Shown here one piece after another: positions 44,686 through 54,033 of a DNA stretch of 64,000 bases. The notes below the pieces were generated by a model. It saw only the letters and a list, made by a program, of their open reading frames with translations. It made no database searches and was not told where the DNA came from. Each line of letters starts with the position of its first letter. Positions within the stretch are counted from its first letter, which is position 1. The stretch spans positions 423 through 64,422 of the forward strand of contig NZ_MPHJ01000011.1 in the NCBI RefSeq assembly GCF_001957125.1, written 5' to 3'. The translations under genes and the position numbers were made by a program. This stretch comes from Shewanella sp. UCD-KL12 (GTDB lineage: Bacteria; Pseudomonadota; Gammaproteobacteria; Enterobacterales; Shewanellaceae).

Positions 44686-45510
44686 TTACACAAAGGTCCT
44701 ATAGATCATTCTGCAAGAAACGATAAACAAGAAACCACCGAACAACATGCCTAGCTTTCGCTTATCGAGCTTATGCGCAAACTTGGCACCTATAGGGGCA
44801 GCCCATACGGTGACTGGCGAGATGAGTAAGAAGCCGATGATATTGACATAGCCTAAGCTACCTATTGGCAAGCGCGGATCGCTCAAGCCAGATACAACAA
44901 AGCCTAAGGTGCCAGGCAAACTAATCAGTAAGCCAAAAATCGCTGCTGTGCCCACCGCCTTATGGATGGTTTGGTTCATCAAGGTCAATACAGGCACACT
45001 TAAGGTACCACCGCCAATCCCCATCATGCTAGACAGACCACCGATCACCAAAGGTGGAAAAGGTGCAACAAGCCCCCGGGGAACATCTTGGCTTAGGTTA
45101 ACATCGTCCATAGGCAGCAACATCTTCAGCGCAACCAACAATGCAATACCGCCAAATAGCGCTGATAAAATCTGACTATCAACATATGAAGCACCAACAG
45201 TGCCTAAAATTGAGCCGATAAATACCGCCGGCCCCCACACTTTAACAATAGAAAAATCGACTGAGCCCTTGGCGTGATGAGCACGAGATGAAGAGATAGA
45301 GGTAACCACAATACAGGCCAGCGAGGTCGCCACGGCAACATGCATGCGAATAGCGGGATCAACACCATAAAACCCCAATGCAGTATCGAGAACAGGTACT
45401 ATCACTATACCGCCTCCCACACCTAATAGCCCTGCTAGGATCCCTGCTACAACGCCTGTAGCCAACATCATTGCCGCCAAAGGCAATAGCGACATTACTG
45501 TATCCATCAT
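44686..45510 (-). CDS. TauE/SafE-family membrane permease
   Basis: This is a 274-residue protein with about eight hydrophobic segments and the duplicated TauE/SafE pattern (GVVAGILAGLLGVGGGIVIVPVL near the start, GGLSSMMGIGGGTLSVPVL near residue 150). Members export sulfite, sulfoacetate or other organic anions. It lies upstream of the FAH-family gene and is divergent from the nitroreductase gene. A second family member is at 49953-50678. Confidence 0.9.
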   Translation of the reverse strand: MMDTVMSLLPLAAMMLATGVVAGILAGLLGVGGGIVIVPVLDTALGFYGVDPAIRMHVAVATSLACIVVTSISSSRAHHAKGSVDFSIVKVWGPAVFIGSILGTVGASYVDSQILSALFGGIALLVALKMLLPMDDVNLSQDVPRGLVAPFPPLVIGGLSSMMGIGGGTLSVPVLTLMNQTIHKAVGTAAIFGLLISLPGTLGFVVSGLSDPRLPIGSLGYVNIIGFLLISPVTVWAAPIGAKFAHKLDKRKLGMLFGGFLFIVSCRMIYRTFV

Positions 45511-45649
45511 GAGTTCACCTTTTCATATATTAGTCAGTGATTTTAGTATACCCAGCAGATAGACATGCTAACAATCCTATAATATGGTGTATTGATATTA
45601 CTTTTTAGTGATAACAGTTTGTCACTCTCTCAGAAATAAGGAAATGAAG

Positions 45650-46324
45650 ATGAATACAAAACATTCATTTAGCCCTGAACAATTAGCTCAGATTAAGGAG
45701 GCGCAAGCAGCCGCTTCGTCGCTTAAAGAGAAAGGTGAACTGTTAAGTGAAAACGCCTTAGACCTGATAATTAGAGAAGCCCGTAGCCACAATGGCTGGC
45801 TTGATAAGCCAGTGCCGGACGAGTTACTCAATCAGATTTATGACATAGTGAAAATGGGCTCAACCAGCATGAATACCTGCCCAGCTCGATTCCTGTTTAT
45901 ACGCACCCAAAAAGCGAAAGAGAGACTAAAAGGCTGTCTAGCACCGCTTAACGTCAATAAGGTTTTAGCAGCACCTGTGACTGTTATTATTGGTCATGAC
46001 CTAGCGTTTTATAAACATATGCCTAAGCTGTTTGCCCATAACCCTGGCGCGCAGGACCTATTTAAAAACAATGAGCTAGCCGCTAACACATCAGCATTTA
46101 GAAATGGAACAATCCAAGGCACCTACCTAATGATTGCCGCCCGGGCACTCGGGTTAGATATAGGTCCTATGTCAGGTTTTAATAACCAAGCTATCGATGA
46201 AGAGTTCTTCAAAGGCACTAGCATTAAAAGTAATTTTCTCTGCTCACTAGGTTATGGCGATACCAGCAAAATTTTCCAACGTCTACCAAGGTTTGAGTTC
46301 GATGAAGTGTGTGAAATGCTTTAA
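45650..46324 (+). CDS. Nitroreductase-family protein, RutE/malonic semialdehyde reductase-like
   Basis: This is a 224-residue flavin-dependent nitroreductase-family enzyme. The FMN-binding start (LIIREARSHNGWLDKPVPDELL) and PMSGFNNQAIDEEFF are like RutE (3-hydroxypropionate/malonic semialdehyde reductase). The loop normally around GGMNS is SMNTCPARFLFI. AAGG lies about 8 bases before the ATG at 45650; an ATG two codons earlier is possible. It is followed after 59 bases by a ferredoxin gene, which may supply electrons. It could act as an ene- or nitro-group reductase in the cluster. Confidence 0.8.
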   Translation: MNTKHSFSPEQLAQIKEAQAAASSLKEKGELLSENALDLIIREARSHNGWLDKPVPDELLNQIYDIVKMGSTSMNTCPARFLFIRTQKAKERLKGCLAPLNVNKVLAAPVTVIIGHDLAFYKHMPKLFAHNPGAQDLFKNNELAANTSAFRNGTIQGTYLMIAARALGLDIGPMSGFNNQAIDEEFFKGTSIKSNFLCSLGYGDTSKIFQRLPRFEFDEVCEML

Positions 46325-46383
46325 AGCTGAAAAGTTTTGTGCTGCCAGTTTCTCTGCTCGTAGCAAAACAATAAGGAAACCTA

Positions 46384-46707
46384 ATGAGCTCAACTATCCC
46401 TGTCACGTTTATCGAGCCTGATGGATCTGAAAAGCAGGTCCAAGCTGAGATAGGCCTTAGCTTAATGGTTACGGCTCAAGATCATCAAATAGAGGGAATA
46501 GCAGCCCTCTGTAATGGTTGTTGCAGTTGTGGCACTTGCCACATTGAACTTGAAACAGCAGTGCTTAACCAGATCCCAGGGCAATATAGCGGTGAAACTC
46601 AAGTGCTGAAAAACTTAACTCATGTGAGTTCGAGTTCTCGACTAGCTTGCCAAGTGATAGTCACTGATAAGCTAGCTAATATTCGAGTGAGAGTGAAATC
46701 ATCCTGA
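46384..46707 (+). CDS. [2Fe-2S] ferredoxin, adrenodoxin-type
   Basis: This is a 107-residue ferredoxin. The cluster ligands are C43, C49, C52 and C89 (pattern C-x5-C-x2-C...C), with two further cysteines C46 and C47 in the loop. The adrenodoxin class usually serves monooxygenases, ring hydroxylases or biosynthesis. AAGGA lies before the ATG. It is cotranscribed with the nitroreductase gene on the opposite strand to the catabolic enzymes. No P450 or oxygenase is nearby. Confidence 0.9.
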   Translation: MSSTIPVTFIEPDGSEKQVQAEIGLSLMVTAQDHQIEGIAALCNGCCSCGTCHIELETAVLNQIPGQYSGETQVLKNLTHVSSSSRLACQVIVTDKLANIRVRVKSS

Positions 46708-46953
46708 GCCTAACTTGGTCATTGCACTCTATTTTAGCTAATGCTATAGTCCGAAAAATCGCTTCGTATAATCCCAATGATATGGTTTGGGAGTTTCTAC
46801 CAAGAGCCTTAAATTCTTGATTATGAAGTCTGTAACTTTATGCCACGCCAGATATGGTCTATCTATAGATAGATGGCGTTTATTGTTTGGGTCTTAAAAT
46901 CCCTATCAATAATCACAGCCCATATTGGCACTATCCTATAAAGGTAGAGACTC

Positions 46954-47949
46954 ATGAACTATTTAAGCTTACCCAAGATCGATCTACATTGTCATTTAGA
47001 TGGCAGTGTTCGCCCTCAAACAATTATTGATCTTGCCGCCGAGCAAAATATCACCATCCCTAGCCAAGACATTAATGAGATCAAATCATTAATGATAGCG
47101 CCTGAAACCTGCACTAACCTTGAAGAGTATCTGTTACGCTTCGATTTACCACTGTCAGTGATGCAAACTGAAGCTGGTATTGAGCGCATCTCATTTGAGC
47201 TTTTCGAAGACGCAGCTAAAGAGAACGTTAAGTACTTTGAAGTCCGTTTCGGCCCACAACTGCACCAGCAACAAGGGCTCAGTTTCGATCAAATCATCGG
47301 CTCTGTGGTCAAAGGCATGCAGCGCGCCGAAGCTATGTATGACATCAAGGGAAATTACATTCTCTCAATCCTACGCACTTTCCCTAAAGATAATATCCGT
47401 GATGTTATCGATGCTGGGGCAGCTTATCTTAATAAAGGTGTCGTAGCGTTCGATCTGGCTGGCGCTGAGCTCCCCGGTTTTTGTAGTGAGTTTATCCCTT
47501 ATGTGGATTACGCCCTCGAAAAGGGCTATCGCATCACCATACATGCTGGTGAGCAAGGTGTAGGACAAAATGTATTTGATGCTATTTCATTGCTACATGC
47601 TGAGCGTGTAGGCCATGGTATTCATATCACAGGTCATCAAGGTGCCTACAATCTTGTTAAACAGCAAAATACCGGATTAGAAACTTGCCCAAGCAGTAAT
47701 ATCCAGACTAAGGCTGTCAATAAGCTCAGTGAACACCCAGCAAAAGCCTTCTACAAAGACAGTTTGCCCATTACGATTAATACCGATAATCGCACTGTCT
47801 CTAACACTACAATGACAGATGAAGTACGCAAGGTTATGCAAGAGTTCAACCTAAGCCGCGAAGATTACTTCAATATCTACCGTATCAGCATAGAGCAAGC
47901 GTTTGCATCAGATGCAGTGAAACAACATCTGCTGACATTTGCAGAATAA
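46954..47949 (+). CDS. add: Adenosine deaminase
   Basis: This is a 331-residue zinc enzyme of the adenosine/AMP deaminase family. The metal ligands start with H12 and H14 in DLHCHLDG, and the catalytic residues are in THAGE-like (HAGEQG), VGHGIH and ITINTDN. The likely reaction is adenosine to inosine. AAGG lies before the ATG. It stands apart from the catabolic genes by about 245 bases, and has a strong terminator after it. The replacement of the usual DD by DN in NTDN is a variant seen in part of the family, so a related substrate is possible. Confidence 0.9.
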   Translation: MNYLSLPKIDLHCHLDGSVRPQTIIDLAAEQNITIPSQDINEIKSLMIAPETCTNLEEYLLRFDLPLSVMQTEAGIERISFELFEDAAKENVKYFEVRFGPQLHQQQGLSFDQIIGSVVKGMQRAEAMYDIKGNYILSILRTFPKDNIRDVIDAGAAYLNKGVVAFDLAGAELPGFCSEFIPYVDYALEKGYRITIHAGEQGVGQNVFDAISLLHAERVGHGIHITGHQGAYNLVKQQNTGLETCPSSNIQTKAVNKLSEHPAKAFYKDSLPITINTDNRTVSNTTMTDEVRKVMQEFNLSREDYFNIYRISIEQAFASDAVKQHLLTFAE

Positions 47950-47964
47950 GTTCTAATCAGCTAT

Positions 47965-48002
47965 AAAAAAGCCCCGAGAATGATGTTTCTCGGGGCTTTT
48001 TT
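47965..48002 (+). terminator. Intrinsic terminator after add
   Basis: A 16-bp AAAAAAGCCCCGAGAA/TTCTCGGGGCTTTTTT stem (47965-47980 with 47987-48002), loop TGATGT, ending in T-run. Confidence 0.92.
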
Positions 48003-48034
48003 CTTAGCCAAATGGACTCACTAAATTGAAAAAG

Positions 48035-49654
48035 CTAGATTGAAAACTTCTTTACTTCACTCTCTAAGTTCTTAGTTAGCTGTTGGATCTGAGCACTCGT
48101 CTCATGGGAAGAGTGAGAGACTAAAGCGGTGTTTTCAGCTGTTTCAGAGATATTGACGATTCGTTTTGCAGAGTCCTCTCCAGCGGCAAGTTGCTCAGTG
48201 GCTGCCTCAGAGATCTGATGACTCATCTGAGAGATCTCAGACAGTGAAACTGCAATGTTCTTAAGCTCGCTTGATACCTGATGAGACTTAGCAACGGTCT
48301 CCTCACTGGTTTCAATACTCTGAGTCACCGAAGTTTTTGCATCCTGAGTCGCAGCCTGAAGCTTAGTGATCATAGTATGGATCTCTCCGGTACTACTTTG
48401 GGTACGCTGGGCAAGTTGCCTTACCTCATCAGCAACAACGGCAAAACCTCTACCCTGCTCGCCGGCGCGCGCCGCTTCAATCGCCGCATTGAGCGCTAGC
48501 AAGTTAGTCTGCTCTGCAATTCCCTGAATAACGGTTAACACGTTAGCAATATTATTAACCTCATCATCAAGCAATTGAATATTAGAACCCGCACTCTCTA
48601 TCTGTGTTTCTAATAACGAAATCGTCTTCGACGCTTCCTCTGTCAGCAAGTGAGCGTTTTGCCCTTGATGCTCTGCCGCTTTCACTGAATCAGCCGTTTG
48701 TTTAGCGTGATCAGCGACCGTCCCAGATGAAGCCGTTAACTCAGTAATGGCCGATGCGACCATCTGAGTCTCCTCGTTCATCGCCGTCGTTAAGCCATCT
48801 AGCTCAGTCGCTCTACGCTCAGACTCCTCCATCTGCTCATTGAGCGTATCCGCCACACTTTTTATTTCTTTTACAACACCTTGAAGCCCTTCTTGCATGT
48901 AATTTATCGCACCGACAACGCTGTCATTATCGGCTAATTTAAAATCTGAATTCTGTTTTAAATCGCCCCTCGAGACTTTAATGACAATATTGCGTACGGC
49001 ATCAATTTCAGCGCCTAAGGCGTTACGCATCTTCAAACCAAACATAAATAGCATTGTAGATAGCACCACAGCAATGATGATCGACAGGGTCAATAACCAC
49101 TTAGCCACAGACCAGTAACGCTCATTGGCTTCGGCGTAACTGATCCCGGTACCGACATACCAGCCCCAACGCGGGGTCTTTTGTACCACAGAGGTGAGAT
49201 CGACAATGGCGCCATCACGTTCAGAATCCCAGTGATATGTGATGATCTGCTGAGTCTTATTACCTACTAATCGCTCCACCATCTGACCTATGCTATTGCC
49301 ACTGGCATCTTTGAAATCATTAAAACTGCTGCCATGTAATTGTGGGTCATGGGGGGTGGCCAGAAAATCTAATTTATCATCTACCACATAGACATATTCT
49401 GATTCATGATACTTATTTTCTCTAAGCATCTGGGCCGCAAACTGCTTTGCTTGAGCCTCATCAAGCTTACCTGTTGCAGCGAGTTGCTCAAACTGCTCGA
49501 CAATGTTCACAGTACTCTTCATCAACTGATTAATACGCGCAATATTGTCGCTCTCACTGGCTTTAGAGAGGGCCTGCAATCCTAAAACTGCAATGCTAAT
49601 TAAGGCGATAAAGAGTACGCCAACAAATGTCATTATTTTGCTACGAAGTGTCAT
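48035..49654 (-). CDS. Methyl-accepting chemotaxis protein, sCache-type
   Basis: This is a 539-residue chemoreceptor. TM1 is about residues 8-27, then a periplasmic single Cache (sCache_2-like) ligand domain with YVYVVDDKLDFLATPHDP and GWYVGTGIS, TM2 (about 185-206), HAMP, and the signalling coiled coil with EQTNLLALNAAIEAARAGEQGRGFAVVADEVRQ. The ligand is unknown; Cache receptors often bind organic acids. It is embedded in the catabolic region on the same strand as many of its genes, so it could guide taxis toward the substrate. Confidence 0.92.
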   Translation of the reverse strand: MTLRSKIMTFVGVLFIALISIAVLGLQALSKASESDNIARINQLMKSTVNIVEQFEQLAATGKLDEAQAKQFAAQMLRENKYHESEYVYVVDDKLDFLATPHDPQLHGSSFNDFKDASGNSIGQMVERLVGNKTQQIITYHWDSERDGAIVDLTSVVQKTPRWGWYVGTGISYAEANERYWSVAKWLLTLSIIIAVVLSTMLFMFGLKMRNALGAEIDAVRNIVIKVSRGDLKQNSDFKLADNDSVVGAINYMQEGLQGVVKEIKSVADTLNEQMEESERRATELDGLTTAMNEETQMVASAITELTASSGTVADHAKQTADSVKAAEHQGQNAHLLTEEASKTISLLETQIESAGSNIQLLDDEVNNIANVLTVIQGIAEQTNLLALNAAIEAARAGEQGRGFAVVADEVRQLAQRTQSSTGEIHTMITKLQAATQDAKTSVTQSIETSEETVAKSHQVSSELKNIAVSLSEISQMSHQISEAATEQLAAGEDSAKRIVNISETAENTALVSHSSHETSAQIQQLTKNLESEVKKFSI

Positions 49655-49952
49655 ATTAGAGAAACCTTAGCGAATTGTTGTTTTTATGTACCGCCCTATA
49701 TAATTAACATTGAAATTAAGATGAAACTAGCCTTACAGAACAATAAAAATCTATTTAAGATGAATAACTATTATTTACTCTGTGAACAGTTGTGTTTTAA
49801 ACACCATAATAAACTCAGGTTAAATCTTACTCTCAGGTTATTTATCCACCGATAGCGCCAAAGCCAAAATAGTAAGCTAATCACTAGCCATTCCTTTAGG
49901 TTTAAATAAAACAGCTCACTTCAACTCAATGAGTCCGATGAATAGAAGTGCT
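49655..49952. other. Intergenic, nothing recognised
   Basis: 298 AT-rich bases between the chemoreceptor gene and the second TauE/SafE gene. There is no ORF and no clear terminator or palindrome. Confidence 0.5.
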
Positions 49953-50678
49953 TTAGCTAAAACTAAATCTGACTAATGTTTGAATCGCCAGCAAAGTTAA
50001 CAGCCATTTAAGAAGATGCATAAACTTGCGGTTATCAATAGTTCCTCGTAGACGAGTGCCAATAAAGGATCCGAGGGCAGCCCCTAAAATCGCCGAGACG
50101 ATCTGCGGCAAGTAATCAATAAAGATGAAGCCTAAACCAGCATAAGTGAGCACCTTAGCGATATTGCTCATCCCCATCAGCAAGGCTGCGGTAGCAATGA
50201 TCTGATCTTTATCCTTAAGGCGCTTCAAGAGTAAATTCATGGTTAAAGGCCCAGGCGCTCCGACCACTAAACCCAACCCCGTCTGCACTGCGCCAACAAT
50301 AAAGAAGTTTTCAAGTCGCCCTAACACATTCTCTATCGGCTTTACCCAAAGTGTCAGCAGCAAGTATGTGGCAATAAATAGTGGAATATATTCACTGGAA
50401 AGATTAATTAGAAACAGCCCAAACAGGGCGATACCAGATAAAGAACCAAGCACAAAAGGCGCCACAACAGGCCAGTAAACAGCGCGAAATGCAAAACCTA
50501 AACGCGTGAAGTTACTCGCAAGTTGTGTCGTACCATGGAGAGGAATAACGGCTGCAGGTGGAACAAACCAAGGTAAGGTGACCGCTAAAATTAATCCACC
50601 ACCTAAACCACATATTCCGGCAACAGTTGAGGTGAAAGTGGTAAGTATGAAAAGGGAGGCTATAAGCGAAAAATCCAT
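49953..50678 (-). CDS. TauE/SafE-family membrane permease (second)
   Basis: This is a 241-residue membrane protein with the TauE/SafE duplicated pattern (GICGLGGGLILAVTLPWF, then GAVQTGLGLVVGAPGPL near residue 130). It is shorter and only distantly like the other copy. The two VOC genes and the aspartate-dehydrogenase-like gene lie upstream in the same direction. AGGGAGG precedes the ATG. It could export an acidic end product of the pathway. Confidence 0.85.
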   Translation of the reverse strand: MDFSLIASLFILTTFTSTVAGICGLGGGLILAVTLPWFVPPAAVIPLHGTTQLASNFTRLGFAFRAVYWPVVAPFVLGSLSGIALFGLFLINLSSEYIPLFIATYLLLTLWVKPIENVLGRLENFFIVGAVQTGLGLVVGAPGPLTMNLLLKRLKDKDQIIATAALLMGMSNIAKVLTYAGLGFIFIDYLPQIVSAILGAALGSFIGTRLRGTIDNRKFMHLLKWLLTLLAIQTLVRFSFS

Positions 50679-50747
50679 ACACCTCCCTTTTTAAAGTTTG
50701 TCGCTGCTTACATCTAATAACCGACACCAGATACCTAACACCTGATA

Positions 50748-50760
50748 CCTAGCAGCTAGG
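50748..50760. repeat. CCTAG/CTAGG inverted repeat in short direct-repeat region
   Basis: CCTAG and CTAGG flank CAG. Just upstream, ATACCTA occurs twice in ACACCAGATACCTA and ACACCTGATACCTA. The stretch fills the gap between two same-strand genes and is of the same CTAG-rich kind as those at 34158 and 60742. Confidence 0.6.
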
Positions 50761-50774
50761 CGCCATAAGCTGCT

Positions 50775-51218
50775 TTATAAGGTTTTGTAAGTTTGAGTAC
50801 CTACCCAACCACGCTCTGAAATATCCACCATAATATCTTCAGGGCCCGTCATCTTATACTCAGCATTGTCTTTTGCTGGGTTTTTACCTAGCCCCTGTGC
50901 CAAGTTAACATCATGGCGTGGCTGATAACCTTCATCTTTAAACCCATCAACCATAGCTTCTATATCATCACACTGGAAGCCAATATGATGCAAGCCAACA
51001 TAGCCTTGTGGAAATTCCTTGCCTGCGGCAGGGCCATTTCTGAACTTTAAAATTGCCATATTAATATTGCCGTCAGTCATGTAGAAACCATTGGCATTGC
51101 GGCTTGCCACTACGCCAGCAACAGACCAGCCCATCACATTAACGAAAAAGTCTCTGCTTTTCTCTGGGTTATCTGATGCCATAGCAATATGTTTTAATGG
51201 GATTAATTTCTTAGTCAT
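50775..51218 (-). CDS. VOC-family protein (glyoxalase/dioxygenase fold)
   Basis: This is a 147-residue vicinal oxygen chelate protein. It has the module start LKHIAMASDNPEKSRDFFVNVMGW, the metal-ligand segments GLHHIGFQC and a C-terminal stretch MVDISERGW with Asp in place of the typical Glu. The exact reaction is unknown. GGAGAGAG lies before the ATG. It lies between the aspartate-dehydrogenase-like and TauE genes, same strand. Confidence 0.8.
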   Translation of the reverse strand: MTKKLIPLKHIAMASDNPEKSRDFFVNVMGWSVAGVVASRNANGFYMTDGNINMAILKFRNGPAAGKEFPQGYVGLHHIGFQCDDIEAMVDGFKDEGYQPRHDVNLAQGLGKNPAKDNAEYKMTGPEDIMVDISERGWVGTQTYKTL

Positions 51219-51335
51219 CTCTCTCTCCTCGTCCCCGATAGCAGCGCCTCACCATGAGTGAGCAAGCAAAGCTATACAGGGAAACCTCTTATTAAAGTTA
51301 GTGTTCTACTGATTAGTGAATTACCGTATTAAGGG

Positions 51336-52160
51336 CTAACTCCCTACCCTTAGCGGCACAGATAAACTTTTCAGTGCAGCGATAACGCTAAGTGCAGTTA
51401 TCCGCCCAGTTCCTGGGTTTTCAACAGTAGGTACATTTTCAATGGTTAACTCGAAGCTGGCGCTATCTGCATCAACTCTGATCTTATGTGTGTTTCTCGT
51501 TTTGCTCGGATCGGCCCAGATTTCAAGTTCCGTTTCATCAGCCCCAACCCCAGCCAAACCAAGCGCCGCAGCAACGTTCACGTTCGATGGAAACTTCACC
51601 GCCCCTTCACGGGCACTGCCTTTAAATAACCGCAGCGGCTCGCTAATACTTATTAGATCAATATTGTTTTCAATCACGTATTTAGCTTTGATGAGGGAGG
51701 TGGGTGGCTTTCTCGTTACCATTGTCACCGAGTGAATAGTCCCTTCAGCTGCAGCCCGCACAGCATCAAGCCCGAGCAAGGCCCCTGTAGCCAACACAAT
51801 TTGCCCGCTGCTTTCACGTGCGATATCTATGATCTGCGGGTTTTCAAGTATTGCAGCGCCACTGACTGTGACTAAAACTTTGCCTTTGCTCAAAGCAGGT
51901 ACGGCCACATCCATAAAAGCCTGAGTCGGGGCACACTCCACTATCACATCAACCAAACCTGCTAACTCTCCAGCCTCAACGACCATAGCTGGTGAGGTAA
52001 AGTCAGACATATTGCTCCGCGCCTTATCAAGATTTCCTGATGTCACGGCGACCAATTCCATGCCCTCAATGCCACTATCTAAAGCCTTGCCAACCACTTT
52101 GCCTATGGTGCCAAAACCAGCAATGCCAACCTTTATCTGTTTTTTGCACGCTTGATTCAT
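51336..52160 (-). CDS. Aspartate dehydrogenase-like protein (NadX family)
   Basis: This is a 274-residue NAD(P)-binding enzyme. The Rossmann start is VGIAGFGTIGKVV, and the family motifs GALLGLDAVRAA, FPSNVNVAAALGLAG and ADPSKTRNTHKI match aspartate dehydrogenases. The usual reaction is L-aspartate to iminoaspartate/oxaloacetate. In this setting it may be a paralogue that acts on a related amino or imino acid from the degraded compound; no quinolinate synthesis genes are adjacent. Confidence 0.85.
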   Translation of the reverse strand: MNQACKKQIKVGIAGFGTIGKVVGKALDSGIEGMELVAVTSGNLDKARSNMSDFTSPAMVVEAGELAGLVDVIVECAPTQAFMDVAVPALSKGKVLVTVSGAAILENPQIIDIARESSGQIVLATGALLGLDAVRAAAEGTIHSVTMVTRKPPTSLIKAKYVIENNIDLISISEPLRLFKGSAREGAVKFPSNVNVAAALGLAGVGADETELEIWADPSKTRNTHKIRVDADSASFELTIENVPTVENPGTGRITALSVIAALKSLSVPLRVGS

Positions 52161-52248
52161 ACTCGTCTCACTCTGTTTTTATCTGTTTATTCACATATAG
52201 ATTTAACTAAGGAGAAGCCAGCAAAATAGCTAGCCTCCCTATCCACGT

Positions 52249-53616
52249 TTAACCTTGTACTTTTGAGTTTGAATCGACTGTTCTTGATGGCAGCTCTGGA
52301 TACTTGCCCATCATAAGAATCAAGATACAGGCGATAAACATGGTTCCTGACATCGCCCATAACACCTCGGTGTAACGGCCTAAAGTGTCATAAGCCAGTC
52401 CCATAATCAGCGGCCCGACACTCGCACCTAACTTAAACCCTGAATAACCATAACCATAGATAGCCCCAAATGAGCGTTTACCAAAATACTTAGTGGTAAA
52501 GTAGGCCATCACATCAAACTCAGCGCCAATCGCAATACCGATAAGCCCAGTAGAAAGTGCCGCCATCTCCCCTGTCGCGCCCATAGCAAAGGCCGCTAAT
52601 CCGATGATTGGCCCCAACATAAAGACGACGACCACGTAAGGTGCAAAGAACTTATCCATCAAATAACCAGCAAGGAGGCGCCCCCCTATAATAGACATGC
52701 CCAAATAGGCAAACGTACCAACCGCTTCAGGCAGTGTTGCCCCTCTATCCATCATCATAGGAACAAGATGCACCAGCAAAGTTGACGTGGTCAGTCCGGT
52801 GATAATAAAAGAGCCCACCATCAACCAAAAAACTTTCTGTTTTATCGCTTCTTTAGCGGTATAACCGACTCGCACATGCTCCATCGCTTTATCAGCTTTG
52901 GCTCTGGCACTCACCTCTGCATCAGACAAGGCGATACCATCGGCGACAAGTCCCTTATCTTTGGGCTTATCAGCCAAAATAAACTTAGCAATGGGGAATA
53001 CCACTAGAACAATCAAGGCACCAATGGCGAGATAAGCCTCACGCCAGCTGTAATGCTCAATAAAATAGGAGGCAATAAATGGCACCATAGTGGTACCTAA
53101 ACCAACGCCGCTCAGACCTATACCTAAAGCAAGCCCACGCTTCTTATCAAACCAGCTCACCAATAATCGCGAATAGGTCAAAGGTGCTGTACCTGCGCCC
53201 AGCAAAGGGATAAGAATACACATGGCATAGAGATGCCAAATAGAGGGAGTCAGTAGGGACATTGACGCCATGACTAATCCAAATAATAGGGTCGATGGAA
53301 GCAGGATTTTTTTAACGCCATACTTATCAACAAGCACGCCGGCATAGGGGAAAAAGAGTATCGCGGTAATGCCTATCACCGTCGAGCCAAAGGAGATCTG
53401 ACCTCGTGTCCAGCCAAAAGCAGTTTCAAACTCCTTAATAAATGTGCCAAACGACATAGCGATGACACTATAACCCAGTGACAAACCGATAATGGCGCCC
53501 AACACAATCCACCAGCCATAAAATATGCCGCCAGGTTTTGCCGTGGCAGCAACCTGTGATGATTGAGGTTCAACAACAGAATTTGTACTCTCTAGCCCCA
53601 CTTCTTCATTGCTCAT
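52249..53616 (-). CDS. MFS transporter, oxalate/formate antiporter-like
   Basis: This is a 455-residue major facilitator carrier with 12 predicted membrane segments and a start GGIFYGWWIVLGAIIGL, typical of the OFA/monocarboxylate group. It probably imports the organic acid used by the nearby enzymes. The ATG at 53616 has AGAGAG upstream; the ATG at 53664 adds an unlike leader. It is the first gene of the minus-strand cluster that runs to 49953. Confidence 0.88.
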   Translation of the reverse strand: MSNEEVGLESTNSVVEPQSSQVAATAKPGGIFYGWWIVLGAIIGLSLGYSVIAMSFGTFIKEFETAFGWTRGQISFGSTVIGITAILFFPYAGVLVDKYGVKKILLPSTLLFGLVMASMSLLTPSIWHLYAMCILIPLLGAGTAPLTYSRLLVSWFDKKRGLALGIGLSGVGLGTTMVPFIASYFIEHYSWREAYLAIGALIVLVVFPIAKFILADKPKDKGLVADGIALSDAEVSARAKADKAMEHVRVGYTAKEAIKQKVFWLMVGSFIITGLTTSTLLVHLVPMMMDRGATLPEAVGTFAYLGMSIIGGRLLAGYLMDKFFAPYVVVVFMLGPIIGLAAFAMGATGEMAALSTGLIGIAIGAEFDVMAYFTTKYFGKRSFGAIYGYGYSGFKLGASVGPLIMGLAYDTLGRYTEVLWAMSGTMFIACILILMMGKYPELPSRTVDSNSKVQG

Positions 53617-54033
53617 TGCATGCTCTCTTATTGCTTTAATTAATTTCAAACTAGAGGCTGACAAGTCACAGTGTCAAGCCACTGAAATGAGCCAAAATGA
53701 ATTTTATCAACAGCGAATTTCACGCAAACGCAATAGCTGTAAGGGTTTAAAGAATAAGCGTTTTCATCTAAAAAACTGCTATTTTAAATACCACTCAAGG
53801 CATAACAAAAGGTGTATAACAAAGAAAACCTAAACCACGAAATAGTTATATTTAAAAGCGCAAACAAAGGCTTAGTAAAGATAAGCGTTCTCCAAAGGCC
53901 ATTGCCTTAAACCCGCTTCAGTTTGGGCAAGCCAAAGCCCATAACTCAACAAACAGAGGAAAGCTACAGCCAAGTTAGCGCTTTACTGGTATCATAATGG
54001 GGCATCTAAATTACCCATTTTACTATTTACCCT
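53617..54033. other. Divergent intergenic region, nothing recognised
   Basis: About 417 AT-rich bases between the MFS transporter gene and queG, which diverge. It must hold both promoters but I cannot identify them. A 74-codon plus-strand frame (53609-53833) overlaps the MFS start and is not called. Confidence 0.5.

Noticed and set aside
53609..53833. 74-codon plus-strand ORF upstream of the MFS gene
   Set aside because: Lysine/arginine/asparagine-rich noise in AT-rich DNA overlapping the MFS start; no supporting signal.
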